This document shows, one piece after another, positions 9,401-19,577 of a stretch of DNA of 64,000 bases (within the stretch, counting starts at the first letter, position 1; every line of letters begins with the position of its first letter). The position numbers and the translations under genes were made by a program. Source of the stretch: Nitzschia sp. DOCU1 (lineage: Eukaryota > Bacillariophyta > Bacillariophyceae > Bacillariales > Bacillariaceae); assembly GCA_951394045.1 (NCBI GenBank), contig OX595988.1:2309352-2373351 (forward strand), in the 5' to 3' direction. A model generated the notes under the pieces. It searched no databases. It was not told the origin of the DNA and saw only the letters and a list, made by a program, of their open reading frames with translations.

Positions 9401-10800
9401 TTCTCCTCCTTTTGTTTTGGTAGAAGGACGATAACACTCAAGCATCGACAGCTCTAGCTCTTACCCTCAGAAATCCGTCTACAATGGTTTCATTTACTAA
9501 AATCGCTATTTTGCTGGTTTCTTCGGCCGGAGTCGCAGCAGCAATTTCTGCAGACTCAAACGTTGAGGTGAGTACCCCCAGCGCCGCTTCAACAAACGGG
9601 AATGATTAATTTGCTCATTGGCTTTCTTCTTCTCGTTCTTTGCTTTTTTAAATGCAGCACCGTGATTTGCAGAATTACAATGTCTATGCATATATGTGCG
9701 ATGACGACTATAAAGAGATTGACGATAAACGGCCCCTGGAGGGGGCGGAGCCGTTCCGCGTCTGCCTCCGAACCAGTGAAACGACCGCCAATGCAGGTGT
9801 GACGATTATGAAGATTAATTTCTTTCGATTTTACAAGCCCCAGACAGAGGGAAAGACGTTGACACAAGATGCGATTGATGCGGGAGCTCCTGCCAACGAT
9901 GTTTCGTTTTTGGACTGTCCTGGGGGCGACGAACATTGCAGTTTCAAAACCACCTTGCGAAATGCTTATTATTACGAAGATGGACAAGTAGAAGGAATCG
10001 GATCAGTAGCCTTGCAGTTTGGTTCCCGTCGAAGTTTATTGCGGGGTGGTGGTGACGACCGAGACCTTCAGGAATTTGCTGGCCTGGTCGCTGTCAACTT
10101 TTATTTTGACATTGAAGATGGCATGAACAAGCCCAAGATTGAGACACAGAAACAGAATTTCAAAGATTTCTGGAATAACCAGGATGATCAAGTCCAGGGT
10201 CTCTTTATTGGTGCCATCTTGGTTGCATTCTTGTTGTTTTGCTGCATCTGTGGTGGTTGCGTTCTTTGGCAACGCTGTTGCGCTGATATTGGTGCCAACT
10301 GGGTCAAGCGGGAGGTGGACGAAGAAGACGAAATCCATGTCATGCCCCCCATGGGAGTCGATGGCAAAGGAACAGATGGCGACGATCAGTCCGAGACGTA
10401 TTCATTGGACGATGAAGATGTCGTTCCATCCGAAGACGAAGACGAGGAATCGTCAGAAGACGAATCGACCCGGAGATACGATGTGCCTCAGTCCTACAAT
10501 TCGCGAATGTTGGGTGACAATACGACTATTTCATCCTCCAGGAGCGCCCGAACCGGGAACAGCCAGGTTGGGGAAGGTGCGCTCGTTACGTATGGCAGCA
10601 GCCAAAGTGAACAAAGCACCCGAAGCGAACGAAGCAACAGCCGACGAAGCCGAACTAGCCAAAGTGAGCAAACAGAACAAAGCAGCCGACGTAGCCGTCA
10701 ATAATTTGGTTGGCGCGCTCGTTCACGGCGACCATGATTCTGCAGACATGGCATTTGCATGGCCAGAGAATGAAATACGTTATACTACACATTTAATATG
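9401..10800 (+). repeat. tandem duplication, copy A
   Basis: Copy A of a 1.4 kb direct repeat whose partner is 11962-13316 (offset about 2.56 kb). The repeat includes about 80 bp of promoter/5' UTR, both exons, the intron and about 95 bp downstream of the stop. The proximal promoter and the intron are nearly identical in the two copies. Confidence 0.85.
9484..10704 (+). CDS. type I single-pass membrane protein, paralogue A
   Basis: Exons 9484-9567 and 9658-10704 (intron 90 nt, phase 0) encode 376 residues. Exon 1 is exactly the signal peptide plus eight residues (cleavage probably after AAAISA). The luminal or outside domain of about 180 residues has conserved Cys (YMCDDD, RVCLRT, LDCPGGDEHC) that could form disulfides, then a basic-Leu segment SRRSLLRGG. 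One membrane segment follows (GAILVAFLLFCCICGGCVLW) with a Cys-rich inner edge typical of palmitoylation. The cytoplasmic tail is acidic (SEDEDEESSEDES) and ends in Ser/Arg/Gln repeats (SEQSTRSERSNSRRSR). I do not recognise the outside domain; the layout suggests a surface or secretory-pathway receptor or adhesin-like protein. Confidence 0.8.
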
Positions 10801-10810
10801 GAACAACAAA

Positions 10811-11423
10811 CTAAGTTGGGATTTTCAGCGCCCCGGTTCTTCGTGGAGCATTATCCGTGGCTTCGTTCTTAGCATAAATCGTTTGACGCTTCTCTGCCCT
10901 GGTTCCACGGAGAAAATCGCCCCGACTTCTTATTCGGTAGACTGCCTTCCTAGTGAAATGCCCCAACAAGCTCTGGACCAATTACTGTGGCAAAAGGGAA
11001 CAACGAACTTGGACGGAACCAACAGATCATCATGCAGTGTCCGGTATGTAATGAGGGCCTCCAAAATAAGGTTGAATTCTGGCTGTAGACGCTCCCAAAC
11101 GAATCCCAATTGATTGAGATCGGCAACGCGGTCGGGTCTTTGTTGCACATGCCGCAGCCACCATTTCATATCATAGACAGTAGCCGCCAAATCAACACAT
11201 GCCATTCTTCCGGGTATTTTTCTTTGTCTTCGATGACATATTTTCGAGGCATGACTAGATGGGAATGTTCCTCATGGTAAATTCTGAGTGCCTTGATGGC
11301 AGACTCGTAGGGTAGGTCAATGGTGCGTATCGTTTTCGGGGCAATGGTTTTGCGGCGCCTTGTTGCCTCTCGTTTGGGTTTGATGGTTGGCGTTGATCTA
11401 CTTGTAGACGTCGTTTGTGACAT
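10811..11423 (-). pseudogene. helicase-associated-repeat protein, broken by two frameshifts
   Basis: Three consecutive minus-strand frames together read as one protein of about 200 residues. The first runs from the ATG at 11423 to about 11205 (basic leader, then AIKALRIYHEEHSHLVMPRK). The second runs from there to about 10944 (DLAATVYDMKWW, LNQLGFVWERLQPEF, LEALITYRTLHDDLLVPSKFVVP, CWGISLGRQ). The third continues as VYRIRSRGDFLRG to a stop at 10811. The pattern Y-x-x-x-H-x-x-LVP-x-x-FVVP, W, G, LG-x-x-V-x-x-IR is the helicase-associated (HA, PF03457-like) repeat found alone in many diatom proteins. Each junction needs a single missing base. Either the gene is dead or the assembly has lost one base twice. 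It lies between the two copies of the membrane protein gene. Confidence 0.6.
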
Positions 11424-11961
11424 TGGAGATCTTTCAGTATCACTCTAGTAGAACGAGCCTACTGTAGCTACTTCAGTACTAACTAGTACTGCCACGAGGA
11501 CCGTAAGGCAGGGGAGCCTCCATTGCATCATCCTACCTGCGGCGCCGGTGGCACTCATAGGCCCTAGTATAGTAGTACTAGTACTAGTAACAGCCCGACA
11601 GCATGATGGCTTCTGGTGGCTGCTGTATCTCTACTACTAGTAGTAATACTACTATTAATACTAGCAGCTCGTCACAGCAGCTAGCCATTACTACTACTAA
11701 CACCAGGTGTCTGGTGAGCTGTGCTGGTACTATTACTAGCTGTAGCTATGAAGTTTAGTGCTGCATCGTACTTGTTCTTGTTAATAGCAGGCAGCCTTCG
11801 GCGCATCTCCGATGCACCGCCCCTCCCCCTTTTCCCCAAAGCCGGCCAGGAAGGGGTAAAAATTGCCCAAGTTATTATTGCAGTGAAAATAAGCCTCGGG
11901 GTATTTTTTGTCGCGTGTGACACCACGCAGTGCATGCAGGATCGAAGGTGTGTCCAGTCAC
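11424..11961. other. intergenic with CTAG/TAGTA-rich low-complexity tract
   Basis: About 540 bp. From about 11560 to 11710 the sequence is dominated by degenerate TAGTA/CTACTA triplets on both strands, which can fold back on themselves. No coding frame is convincing. The tract sits directly upstream of the second gene copy and may mark the duplication junction. Confidence 0.5.
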
Positions 11962-13316
11962 ATTCTCCTCCTTTTGTTTTGGTAGAAGGAAGATAACACT
12001 CAAGCATCGACAGCTCTAGCTCTTACCCTCAGAAATCCGTCTACAATGGTTTCATTTACTAAAATGGCTACTTTGCTGGTTTCTTCGGCCGCAGTCGCAA
12101 CAGCAGTTTCTGCAGACTCGGACGTTGAGGTGAGTACCCCCAGCGCCGCTTCAACAAACGGGAATGATTAATTTGCTCATTGGCTTTCTTCTTCTCGTTC
12201 TTTGCTTTTTAAATGCAGCACCGTGATTTGCAGAATTACAATGTCTATGCATATATGTGCGATGACGACTATAAGGAGATTGACGATAAACGGCCCCTGG
12301 AGGGGGCGGAGCCGTTCCGCGTCTGCCTCCGAACCAGTGAAACGACCGCCAATGCAGGTGTGACGATTATGAAGATTAATTTCTTTCGATTTTACAAGCC
12401 CCAGTCAGAGGGAAAGACGTTGACACAAAATGCGATTGATGCGGAAGCTCCTGCCAACGATGTTACGTTTTTGGACTGTCCTGGGGGCGACGAACATTGC
12501 AGTTTCAAAACTACCTTGCGAGATGCTTATTATTACGAAGATGGACAAGTAGAAGGAATCGGATCAGTAGCTTTGCAGTTTGGTTCCCGTCGAAATTTAT
12601 TGCGGGGTGGTGGTGACGACCGAGACCTTCAGGAATTTGCTGGCCTGGCCCCTGTCAACTTTTATTTTGACATTGATGGCATGAACAAGCCCAAGAATGA
12701 GACACAGAATGAGAATCTCAATGATTTTTGGAACAACCAGACTGATCAAGTCCAGGGTCTCTGTATTGGTGCCATCTTGGTTGCGTTCTTGTTGTTTTGC
12801 TGCATCTGTGGTGGCTGCGTTCTTTGGAAACGCTGTTGCGCGGATATTGGAGCCAGATGGGTCAAGCGGGAGGTGGACGAAGAAGACGAAATCCATGTCA
12901 TGCCCCCCAAGGGAGTCGGTGGCAAAGGAACGGATGGCGACGATCCGTCCGAGATTTATTCATTGGGCGATGAAGATGTCGTTCCATCCGAAGACGAAGA
13001 CGAGGAATCGTCAGAAGACGAATCGACCCGGAGATACGATGTGCCTCAGTCCTACAATTCGCGAATGTTGGGTGACAATACGACTATTTCATCCCCCAGG
13101 AGCGCCCGAACCGGGAACAGCCAGGTTGGGGAAGGTGCGCTCGTGATGTATGGCAGCAGCCAAAGTGAACAAAACAGCCGACGTAGCCGAAACAGCCGAC
13201 AATAATTTGCTTGGCGCGTTCATTCACAGCGAGCGTGATTCTGCAGGCATTGCATTTGCATGGCCAGAGAAAAATACGCAACCTGAAAAACTTGTACATA
13301 CTACAGACTTAATATG
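11962..13316 (+). repeat. tandem duplication, copy B
   Basis: Copy B of the direct repeat at 9401-10800, covering proximal promoter, gene and about 110 bp downstream. The 3' flanks share the block around GGCATTTGCATGGCCAGAGAA with small indels. Confidence 0.85.
12046..13205 (+). CDS. type I single-pass membrane protein, paralogue B
   Basis: Exons 12046-12129 and 12219-13205 (intron 89 nt, phase 0) encode 356 residues. It is the same design as the copy at 9484: signal peptide exon, Cys-containing outside domain, one TM helix (GAILVAFLLFCCICGGC), acidic tail. It differs by about 30 amino-acid changes spread over the protein, one deleted codon after YFDID, and a shorter Ser/Arg/Gln tail that lacks the middle repeats. 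The two introns differ by one T in a T-run only, so most of the change is in coding DNA. The frame is intact and both splice sites are kept, so both copies look functional. Family unknown. Confidence 0.8.
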
Positions 13317-13361
13317 AGATATTAAAGAACCCTTATTTTTCATTGTGTGCATTGTCTAGCC

Positions 13362-16300
13362 TTAGAACTTGAGATCGTCAAATGTAATGCTTGCGGAACC
13401 GTTCATAATGCTGTCAACGTCATCATCCTCGTCATCTTCTTCTTCCTCGAGCACCCGCGCTCGCCCCCGATGATAGGATTGTTGTAGTTCCTTGTTGTTG
13501 TCAAAATTTCTTACCATAACTTTGATGTAATCTCGCCCAACAGCCTCCCATTCTTGTCGATTTTCAAGAGCATAGTTCAGGTACTCATTTTGGGCTATGC
13601 CAAAGACTTCCAGTCCCTGCAAACGTTTGGCCAGAGGAATGACGTAATTGTCGAAAAAGTCCAACTCTTGCTCATACCAATGCAGGGAAGGATTTTGTTT
13701 CTCGCGACCCTTCTTGTAGGCCCGCATACGCTCGTGCAACAAACGTTCATTCCATTTGACATAAACTTCCCAGTGCTGCATCGTATGGGCGACATCCGAA
13801 ACTTGCATAATGTGCTCAATAATAATTGTTGCTTGTCGGTTGCCCAGAACAATGTCCTCAGAATCATGGGTGATATCTCCAAATTCTTTCTCCCATCGCC
13901 TTTCTCGCATGGATCTCATTTCCGGATCAAACATGTCGGTTGCAATGACACAGTTGACCACGAGCTGACGGAACCGCTGGAGCTCGGCTTTACTGGCGTA
14001 AATGCAGGATCTCAGATCCAGGTATTTGGGATCCATGAGCAGATTCCAGGCAATATCGAAGGACTTCTGTTCGGCCATACTCTTGTTTCGGTACAGCAAG
14101 GCCAGGTCGGGGTCTTCCTGGGCCAGTGTCTCATTTGGTACTCCTGGGTGGTCGACATCATGAATCAATGCTGCAAAGACCAGTGCAAACTGGGTCAGCG
14201 GATCCGAGTTGATGCCGTCGGTGGAAATATGCAAATCAGTCGCCTTCGTTACATTGTCCACGTCCAGCACCACAATGCGGTTCAACAATTTCATCGCACT
14301 CATTGCCACATGAGAGGCGTGCTCAAAATTGTGGAATGCCAAGTTGTCAGTGTACATAGAGGCCAACATGGACACGTAATCATGGACCTGGGTAAGCAGT
14401 GCAGGTGACAACACGACATCTTCTGGGTCTACAGCTGCAGCGATGGCTTTGGCATCAAAGTCCGGTAATTCAACGGCCTCGACAACTTCGTCCAATATTA
14501 TGCCATCTTCTGGCAGATCCAACGTTAATTTGGAAACGTCCATCGGGACGTTGCATTTCTGGCCCCGTCGAGCGACAATCAGCTTGAGAGCCCGAATTAT
14601 GATTTCCGACTGCCACATAATAACCTTGCTTTGTTTCTTCATGTACGACTTGCGCTCGGGTGGTTCTTCTTCGAACAGCGTAGACATGTGCCCATTGATC
14701 ATCATGCTTTGGCCACCCTTTCCCTCCTCCTCGTCATCATCCGAGTCGCTAAAATCGGCTCCCAGTCCCATGCGAGTCGATACTTGATCTTCCGATGACA
14801 TGGTAGATGCCAACAAGTTACGTCGGCTGGGCGAGAGAAGATCTCCAGGGGCTTTCTTGTCCTCTTCGTTCGAACGTGACGCCAACCAGTATGTCTGAAC
14901 CATGCCCTTACCCTTGGCCTGAATCATTTCAGATCGAGGTCGTAACCAGCCACCCTTTCCTAGTTCCTTCAATCTATCAGCCGTAGCCTGTGAACATTGA
15001 ATTCTATTGGGCATTCCTGTGGATTCCATCCGACTTGCAAAATTTACTGTGTCCCCAAACAGTTGGAAGCGAGATTTGTCGCCCCGAAGCACTCCTGCGG
15101 TAGTCGGCCCCGAATGCATGCCAAACCGCATCGACAATTCTGATGTGTCAGGTCCGAGCACCCTCTCCAAATCCTGAAGAACTTCTGCCATTTTGGTTCG
15201 GGCATCCAAGGCAAACTTGGCCATTACCCAAGCGTGATCTGGCTGAGGATCAGGAAGCCCCGTCACGCACATGTAGCAGTCCCCGATGGTTTCAACTTTA
15301 AAGACCTAGTAGTCGAAATGAACAGACGCGGGGGGAGATTGTAAGTAAGAAAATCATGATGCATACATTCAAAACAACTCGAAAAGCTTACCCCGCGTTT
15401 TCTTGCAATTTTGTCATAGGTCCTGAAAATGGTCTCCAAAAGTGTAAACACATTTTCAGGATCTCGCTGTGAACACCAAGAGGTAAAGCCAACAATATCT
15501 CCAAACAACACGGTTGTTTGTGGAAAAAGATCCGCAATGGGGCGAGTTTGGGGTTCGTCCTGACCATCGTTTACAACTGTAGAGCTTTCGTTCAAGAATG
15601 TCTTAAGTCTCAGAGTCGACTGGCTGACCAAACCGGGACTTTTCGTAAGCGTGCGCACAGGAAGTTGTCCCTCCTCTTCGTGGCTGGATTCTGGAGATCC
15701 TTCCTCCGTATTGGCGCCTACCGAGGCGGAGGGTGAACGTCGACCACCCGATTTTCGTCCTTTTAGTTGAAATAATGATTTCATGCCAGTAGAAATTTGC
15801 TGCCGCTGCTGTTCAAAAAGGCGGCCACGGAATTGTTGCGGGAAGAGAGACGCGACAATGGCGCGTGCCTCCACCGCCGTAGTGAGCACTCGTTGTTGTC
15901 GGCGTTCCATGATGAAATCGTAGCATCCAAACACACCAGCCGTGAGGAGAAAAATGATAAAGACGCTGAGTGTGTACAACATTGGGTAGTTGGTTTGGTA
16001 CATCTCTTCCAGCTGTAGTGTGGGGTAAATTCGTAGATTGTACGGGCAATAGTCGTCGTTGATGGACAATTGAGAACCTGGAGTGACAAAGCTTTTGGAT
16101 GCTCGTACAATGTTGTCAAAGGAATATGCGTAGAAAAAGTCGTCATATGCTGTGTCGTGATCGTCACCTGGAACTGCCGAGGTCACGGAAGGACCTTGTA
16201 TCTGAAAAGAATAAACCTGGCCGCACTCGTTGTTCATGACAACGACAAATACTTGACCCTCCTCGTCTTCAGATAAGCTGTTCTGAAACAAAGAACTCCA

Positions 16301-17248
16301 GACTACCGAGGTAGAAAATAGTGCAACCAGTTCGTCGTTTTCTTCGTCTTGAAATACTGGTACGAGCATGCTACTTACGGGCCCGTAATCTGTTGTCTCT
16401 TCATCTTGAGTCATCATCATTGATACAGTCTCGTTCTTTGCACCATAAATCTTCCCAATAACAATCTGGCGGCTTTGGTAGGCCTCATCAACGGCACTGC
16501 CGATCAGTGGTTCGCTTTTAAAATCCAAATTGATGATATCAGGAACAATCGGAAACATGGTCCAGGCGGGGAAGAACGGCCCATCTCCCGTCACAGCTAC
16601 CAATCCATCTCCCTCTCGTTTGGAAACGAACGGCGAAACGTTGTCGACTTCGTCGGCTGGTACCCAGGTGTCGACATTGAGCTGCGTATAGGCTTCATAC
16701 TCTAACCGATCTTCATTCGTAACAAGTGGCAAGAGTACCGTCGACATGCTCCCCGAAAACCCCACAGCGCTTTGGCCACGCAAATCAAAGTCTGGAACCG
16801 TCACCAGCGGCCATGTCGATTGACGGCTACTGGCCCAAGAAGTCACGTGAATGCCCAACGAATCCATTGCCCGAATTTGCAACCCCATGTTGCGTTCCCA
16901 CGTTGCGGCAATCCGCTGAGCTCCATCCCAAAAATTCTCTTGAAAATCATCTTGTTCTTCCTTACGAACACTGAAGAAAACCACCAAGGACACTGTTAGG
17001 GCCAGCAGTGTCAATATCACCATAGTGACAAATTTGAGGTAGCGAATCTGGTACTTGTCGTCTTTAGCTATTTCTTCTCGTTCCTTGGCATAGTCAAATT
17101 GGAAGGCAGTGGAACTAGACCTGTTATTGAAGGAGCTTTGAACGACAGAGCTGCTCAGCTCTCCCAGATCACCAATGGAAAAGTCCCCGTCAATCGAAGC
17201 ATGGCCAGATGGTCGACGGTTGTTTCCTCCTCTCTTGTGCGACGACAT
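13362..17248 (-). CDS. receptor-type nucleotide cyclase fused to class I cyclic-nucleotide phosphodiesterase
   Basis: Exons 17248-15392 and 15305-13362 (86-nt intron, phase 0) give 1266 residues. TM1 is at about 71-95 and TM2 at about 421-447; the 325 residues between are probably outside the cell. The class III cyclase domain (about 575-760) has the first metal Asp in FGDIVGFTSW, then KVETIGDCYM with the second metal Asp, and NFASRM with the transition-state Asn and Arg. Glu624 is the guanine-type residue, but the partner position (Cys in guanylate, Asp in adenylate cyclases) is Gln700. After an acidic linker the PDE domain follows, with HNFEH near 944 and HDVDHPGVPN near 1001, the class I metal-binding signatures. 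One protein can therefore make and destroy a cyclic nucleotide, probably cGMP. From memory, such a bifunctional cyclase/PDE responds to sex pheromone in Seminavis. The ATG at 17248 is the first in frame. Confidence 0.9.
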
Positions 17249-18097
17249 TACAATATTGAGCTCCGACAATAAAAAAAACCTGGAGAGTTACGGCAGTCTG
17301 CAGTTTTGATGCAATGAAGGACCTGACAAACAACAATCCGCAACAAGGCAAAAAATGATACCTGGTACCCTGTCTCTGTTGTTGTGTGTTGTTGAAGGAG
17401 AGGAAAAAATCTGCAGGGGTGGTGAAGATGTGTCGCTGGATATCTACCGGTATGCGGTCTCGTCGGTGGTGTGGTTCGTGTTGGAGGGCAGCGAAGGTCC
17501 AAGGCAATACCAGGTAACATTGTGAGCTTGTCCGCGTATGGCACCTCATTTCCACGTATCGATAATTCTTCACTGGATTTCTGATTAGTGCCTTTGCATC
17601 TTGGTTCCTAATAAATCTTCTTATTGGCCTTGTCCTAGAGGTGAACTGGGGCATATTCTTAGAATCCAATATCTTGATCGGATTTATAGGAATCGTGACT
17701 GAAGAGTGGATCTTCTTCCCCGCTAATTTGTCCGACCCTAACGATCGTACCTCTCTATCGTCTACACCAGCGAGTGTAGGTACTACGATACACATCTATG
17801 TACAATAGCACAGCCCACTCTAGCTAGCATAGCATCGCGTCGGACACATGAAAGTTTTTTCTTCGAGCCATGGGCTCTCGAGCACCCACAAGTAACGCCG
17901 ATGGAATTGTTTGGTTTTCACCCAACCAATGCGGAAGCTTTGTGTGCTTGGTCGCCGCGGACGGACAAGAGGAACTCGATTTCGAGATGACGGGTTCAAG
18001 TTACGCTGGCCTGTACCCTGACAACTTTTGACGAGGTGGAGTGAAAATATAACACAACTATGCCTTCTATTTCTTTCTGTTGGTTTCTCTCGCTTGT
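17249..18097. other. intergenic upstream of the cyclase/PDE gene
   Basis: About 850 bp holding the cyclase/PDE promoter and the 3' side of the M50 peptidase gene. A 201-codon minus frame (17190-17795) overlaps the cyclase 5' end in another frame and looks like chance. No RNA gene seen. Confidence 0.4.
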
Positions 18098-19156
18098 CTA
18101 GTAGATCTGTGCCCGCGTTTGTCCTTTCTTGTTGTCGAAAAGGCTGAAGTTGAAAAACTCATTACGGCCTTGAGAAGATGATTGTGGGTGCTGAGCAGCC
18201 TCGTAGTCGAGTTCATTGAAAGCATACCCAGTATCAACCCAATCGTGATCAACGGCGGTAACATTAGCTTCTTGTGGTTCGTGGTGGTACGACTTTGCTT
18301 TGAAGCACCAAGTTTCTTTCGCGTCAAAAGCGAATACGATCCCTACAATTGTCATTGCAATACTCAGTCCGAACCAAAAACCAGCCCAGATCCGGTAGTC
18401 TCCTCCCCATATCTCGGCAACAGACTGTGCATCAGTTCTGGAAGTTGATTCTCCATTCACCATAAAGCCATTTGCAGAGAATAGGTCGTGAATGGATTCT
18501 ACTGCATTCAAACAACAGGTTGCGGCCAAGAAATTATACAAGTGGTCCAAGAGAATCGCTGGAAGTTTCCACGCCAGTAAAATCAACAATAATCCTCCGC
18601 CCGAGATCATAAGTACACCAAATAATCCTCGAACCCACAAAATCGCAGACAACACCATGCAGACTCCGAGACCTATAGTTCCAATGGTTGGCCCCAACGT
18701 AGTTCGTCGGAACAAGAGCAACAGACACCCGGTAACGGCTGTTCCCGGGTAGCCCGCTGAAGCCACAAAGCCACGTTTCCAGTCAGAATATGTTGCAGTG
18801 TATGCTAGGCCACTTCCGTCGGGGAAGATGTTTAGTTTGGCAATATATCCTCCAGTTAGAATGGCCGCCAGCCCGTGGCACATTTCATGCACCCATGTAG
18901 AAAAGATCTTGAACGGGTAGAGAACATATTGACCTTCTGTAAAGTTCATGAAAACTCCGATAACAACACATGCGATTATCAATATGTGTTCTCGGTCCAC
19001 AAAACGTTGGATAGGACCACGGCCGTCCTTGTTCTGCCTACGAATCAGTTTCTGCTCCCGTATGTCATTCGAACATGCATCAGGCAAGTGATCTGCTATT
19101 GCCGCATCACAGCACCCAGCTTCTTGGTCATGGGGAAAAGTGTTGGTATTCATCAT
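18098..19156 (-). CDS. M50-type (M50B-like) membrane zinc metallopeptidase
   Basis: A single-exon 352-residue protein. A hydrophilic N-tail (about 55 residues) is followed by several membrane segments. The first (HILIIACVVIGVFMNFTEGQ) precedes WVHEMCHGLAAIL, whose HExxH motif binds the catalytic zinc. LTGGYIAKLNIFPDGSGL and AYTATYSDWKRGFVASAGYPGTA follow; these are the hallmarks of the M50B-like peptidase family related to site-2 protease. Such enzymes cut within membranes or act as chaperone-like relatives. The M50B group lacks the classic S2P LDG motif, and I do not see one here either. The C-tail of about 75 residues is soluble. The start is the first of two adjacent Met codons. The gene diverges from ZMAT2 (start 19578). 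Confidence 0.8.
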   Translation of the reverse strand: MMNTNTFPHDQEAGCCDAAIADHLPDACSNDIREQKLIRRQNKDGRGPIQRFVDREHILIIACVVIGVFMNFTEGQYVLYPFKIFSTWVHEMCHGLAAILTGGYIAKLNIFPDGSGLAYTATYSDWKRGFVASAGYPGTAVTGCLLLLFRRTTLGPTIGTIGLGVCMVLSAILWVRGLFGVLMISGGGLLLILLAWKLPAILLDHLYNFLAATCCLNAVESIHDLFSANGFMVNGESTSRTDAQSVAEIWGGDYRIWAGFWFGLSIAMTIVGIVFAFDAKETWCFKAKSYHHEPQEANVTAVDHDWVDTGYAFNELDYEAAQHPQSSSQGRNEFFNFSLFDNKKGQTRAQIY

Positions 19157-19577
19157 GATTGTTGGATGTTGTTAGGCGGCTGGTTTGTTAGTTCGGCAGT
19201 CCCCAGCATGCAAATCGTTCGTTTTGGAGGGGCATCTGAAGATGGATTTTTTCAATCCTGTTTCTTTGGCGATTGGCGATGGATACACCCTTCCGTTGGG
19301 GCATATTGGAAAATGGCGCGAAGGGGCAAGCCGACTACATTGACCATGAACTCATAGTTCAGGTCGGCTCTGTCGAATATTCGACGGACGACGACGAGGG
19401 CAAGACCGAGCCGATTGCAGACGCGACAAACGTGGGGCCCGCCATTTTGTTGCACCTTCATGCAACAATGAGTTGCCCGCAACAACAGTGAGACTCCTAT
19501 GGTGGTTTAAAGTCCGTCTTCAGCTCATTTGTATATTGCCGCAACCGTCAGTTATCAGTAGAATCGAAGTCGTCGTC
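19157..19577. promoter_or_regulatory. divergent promoter region, M50 peptidase / ZMAT2
   Basis: 421 bp between divergent starts. No recognised element. A frame open upstream of the ZMAT2 ATG (from 19473) is not conserved in character and is treated as UTR. Confidence 0.45.

Noticed and set aside
10139..11113. 324-codon plus frame overlapping membrane-protein copy A and the pseudogene
   Set aside because: It runs in a shifted frame of the copy A gene and a similar shifted frame occurs in copy B; it simply reflects the coding sequence.
13554..14408. 284-codon plus frame opposite the PDE domain
   Set aside because: Antisense to a strongly conserved PDE region; its composition is that of a mirrored frame.
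17190..17795. 201-codon minus frame upstream of the cyclase/PDE gene
   Set aside because: It overlaps the real start in another frame and shows no domain.
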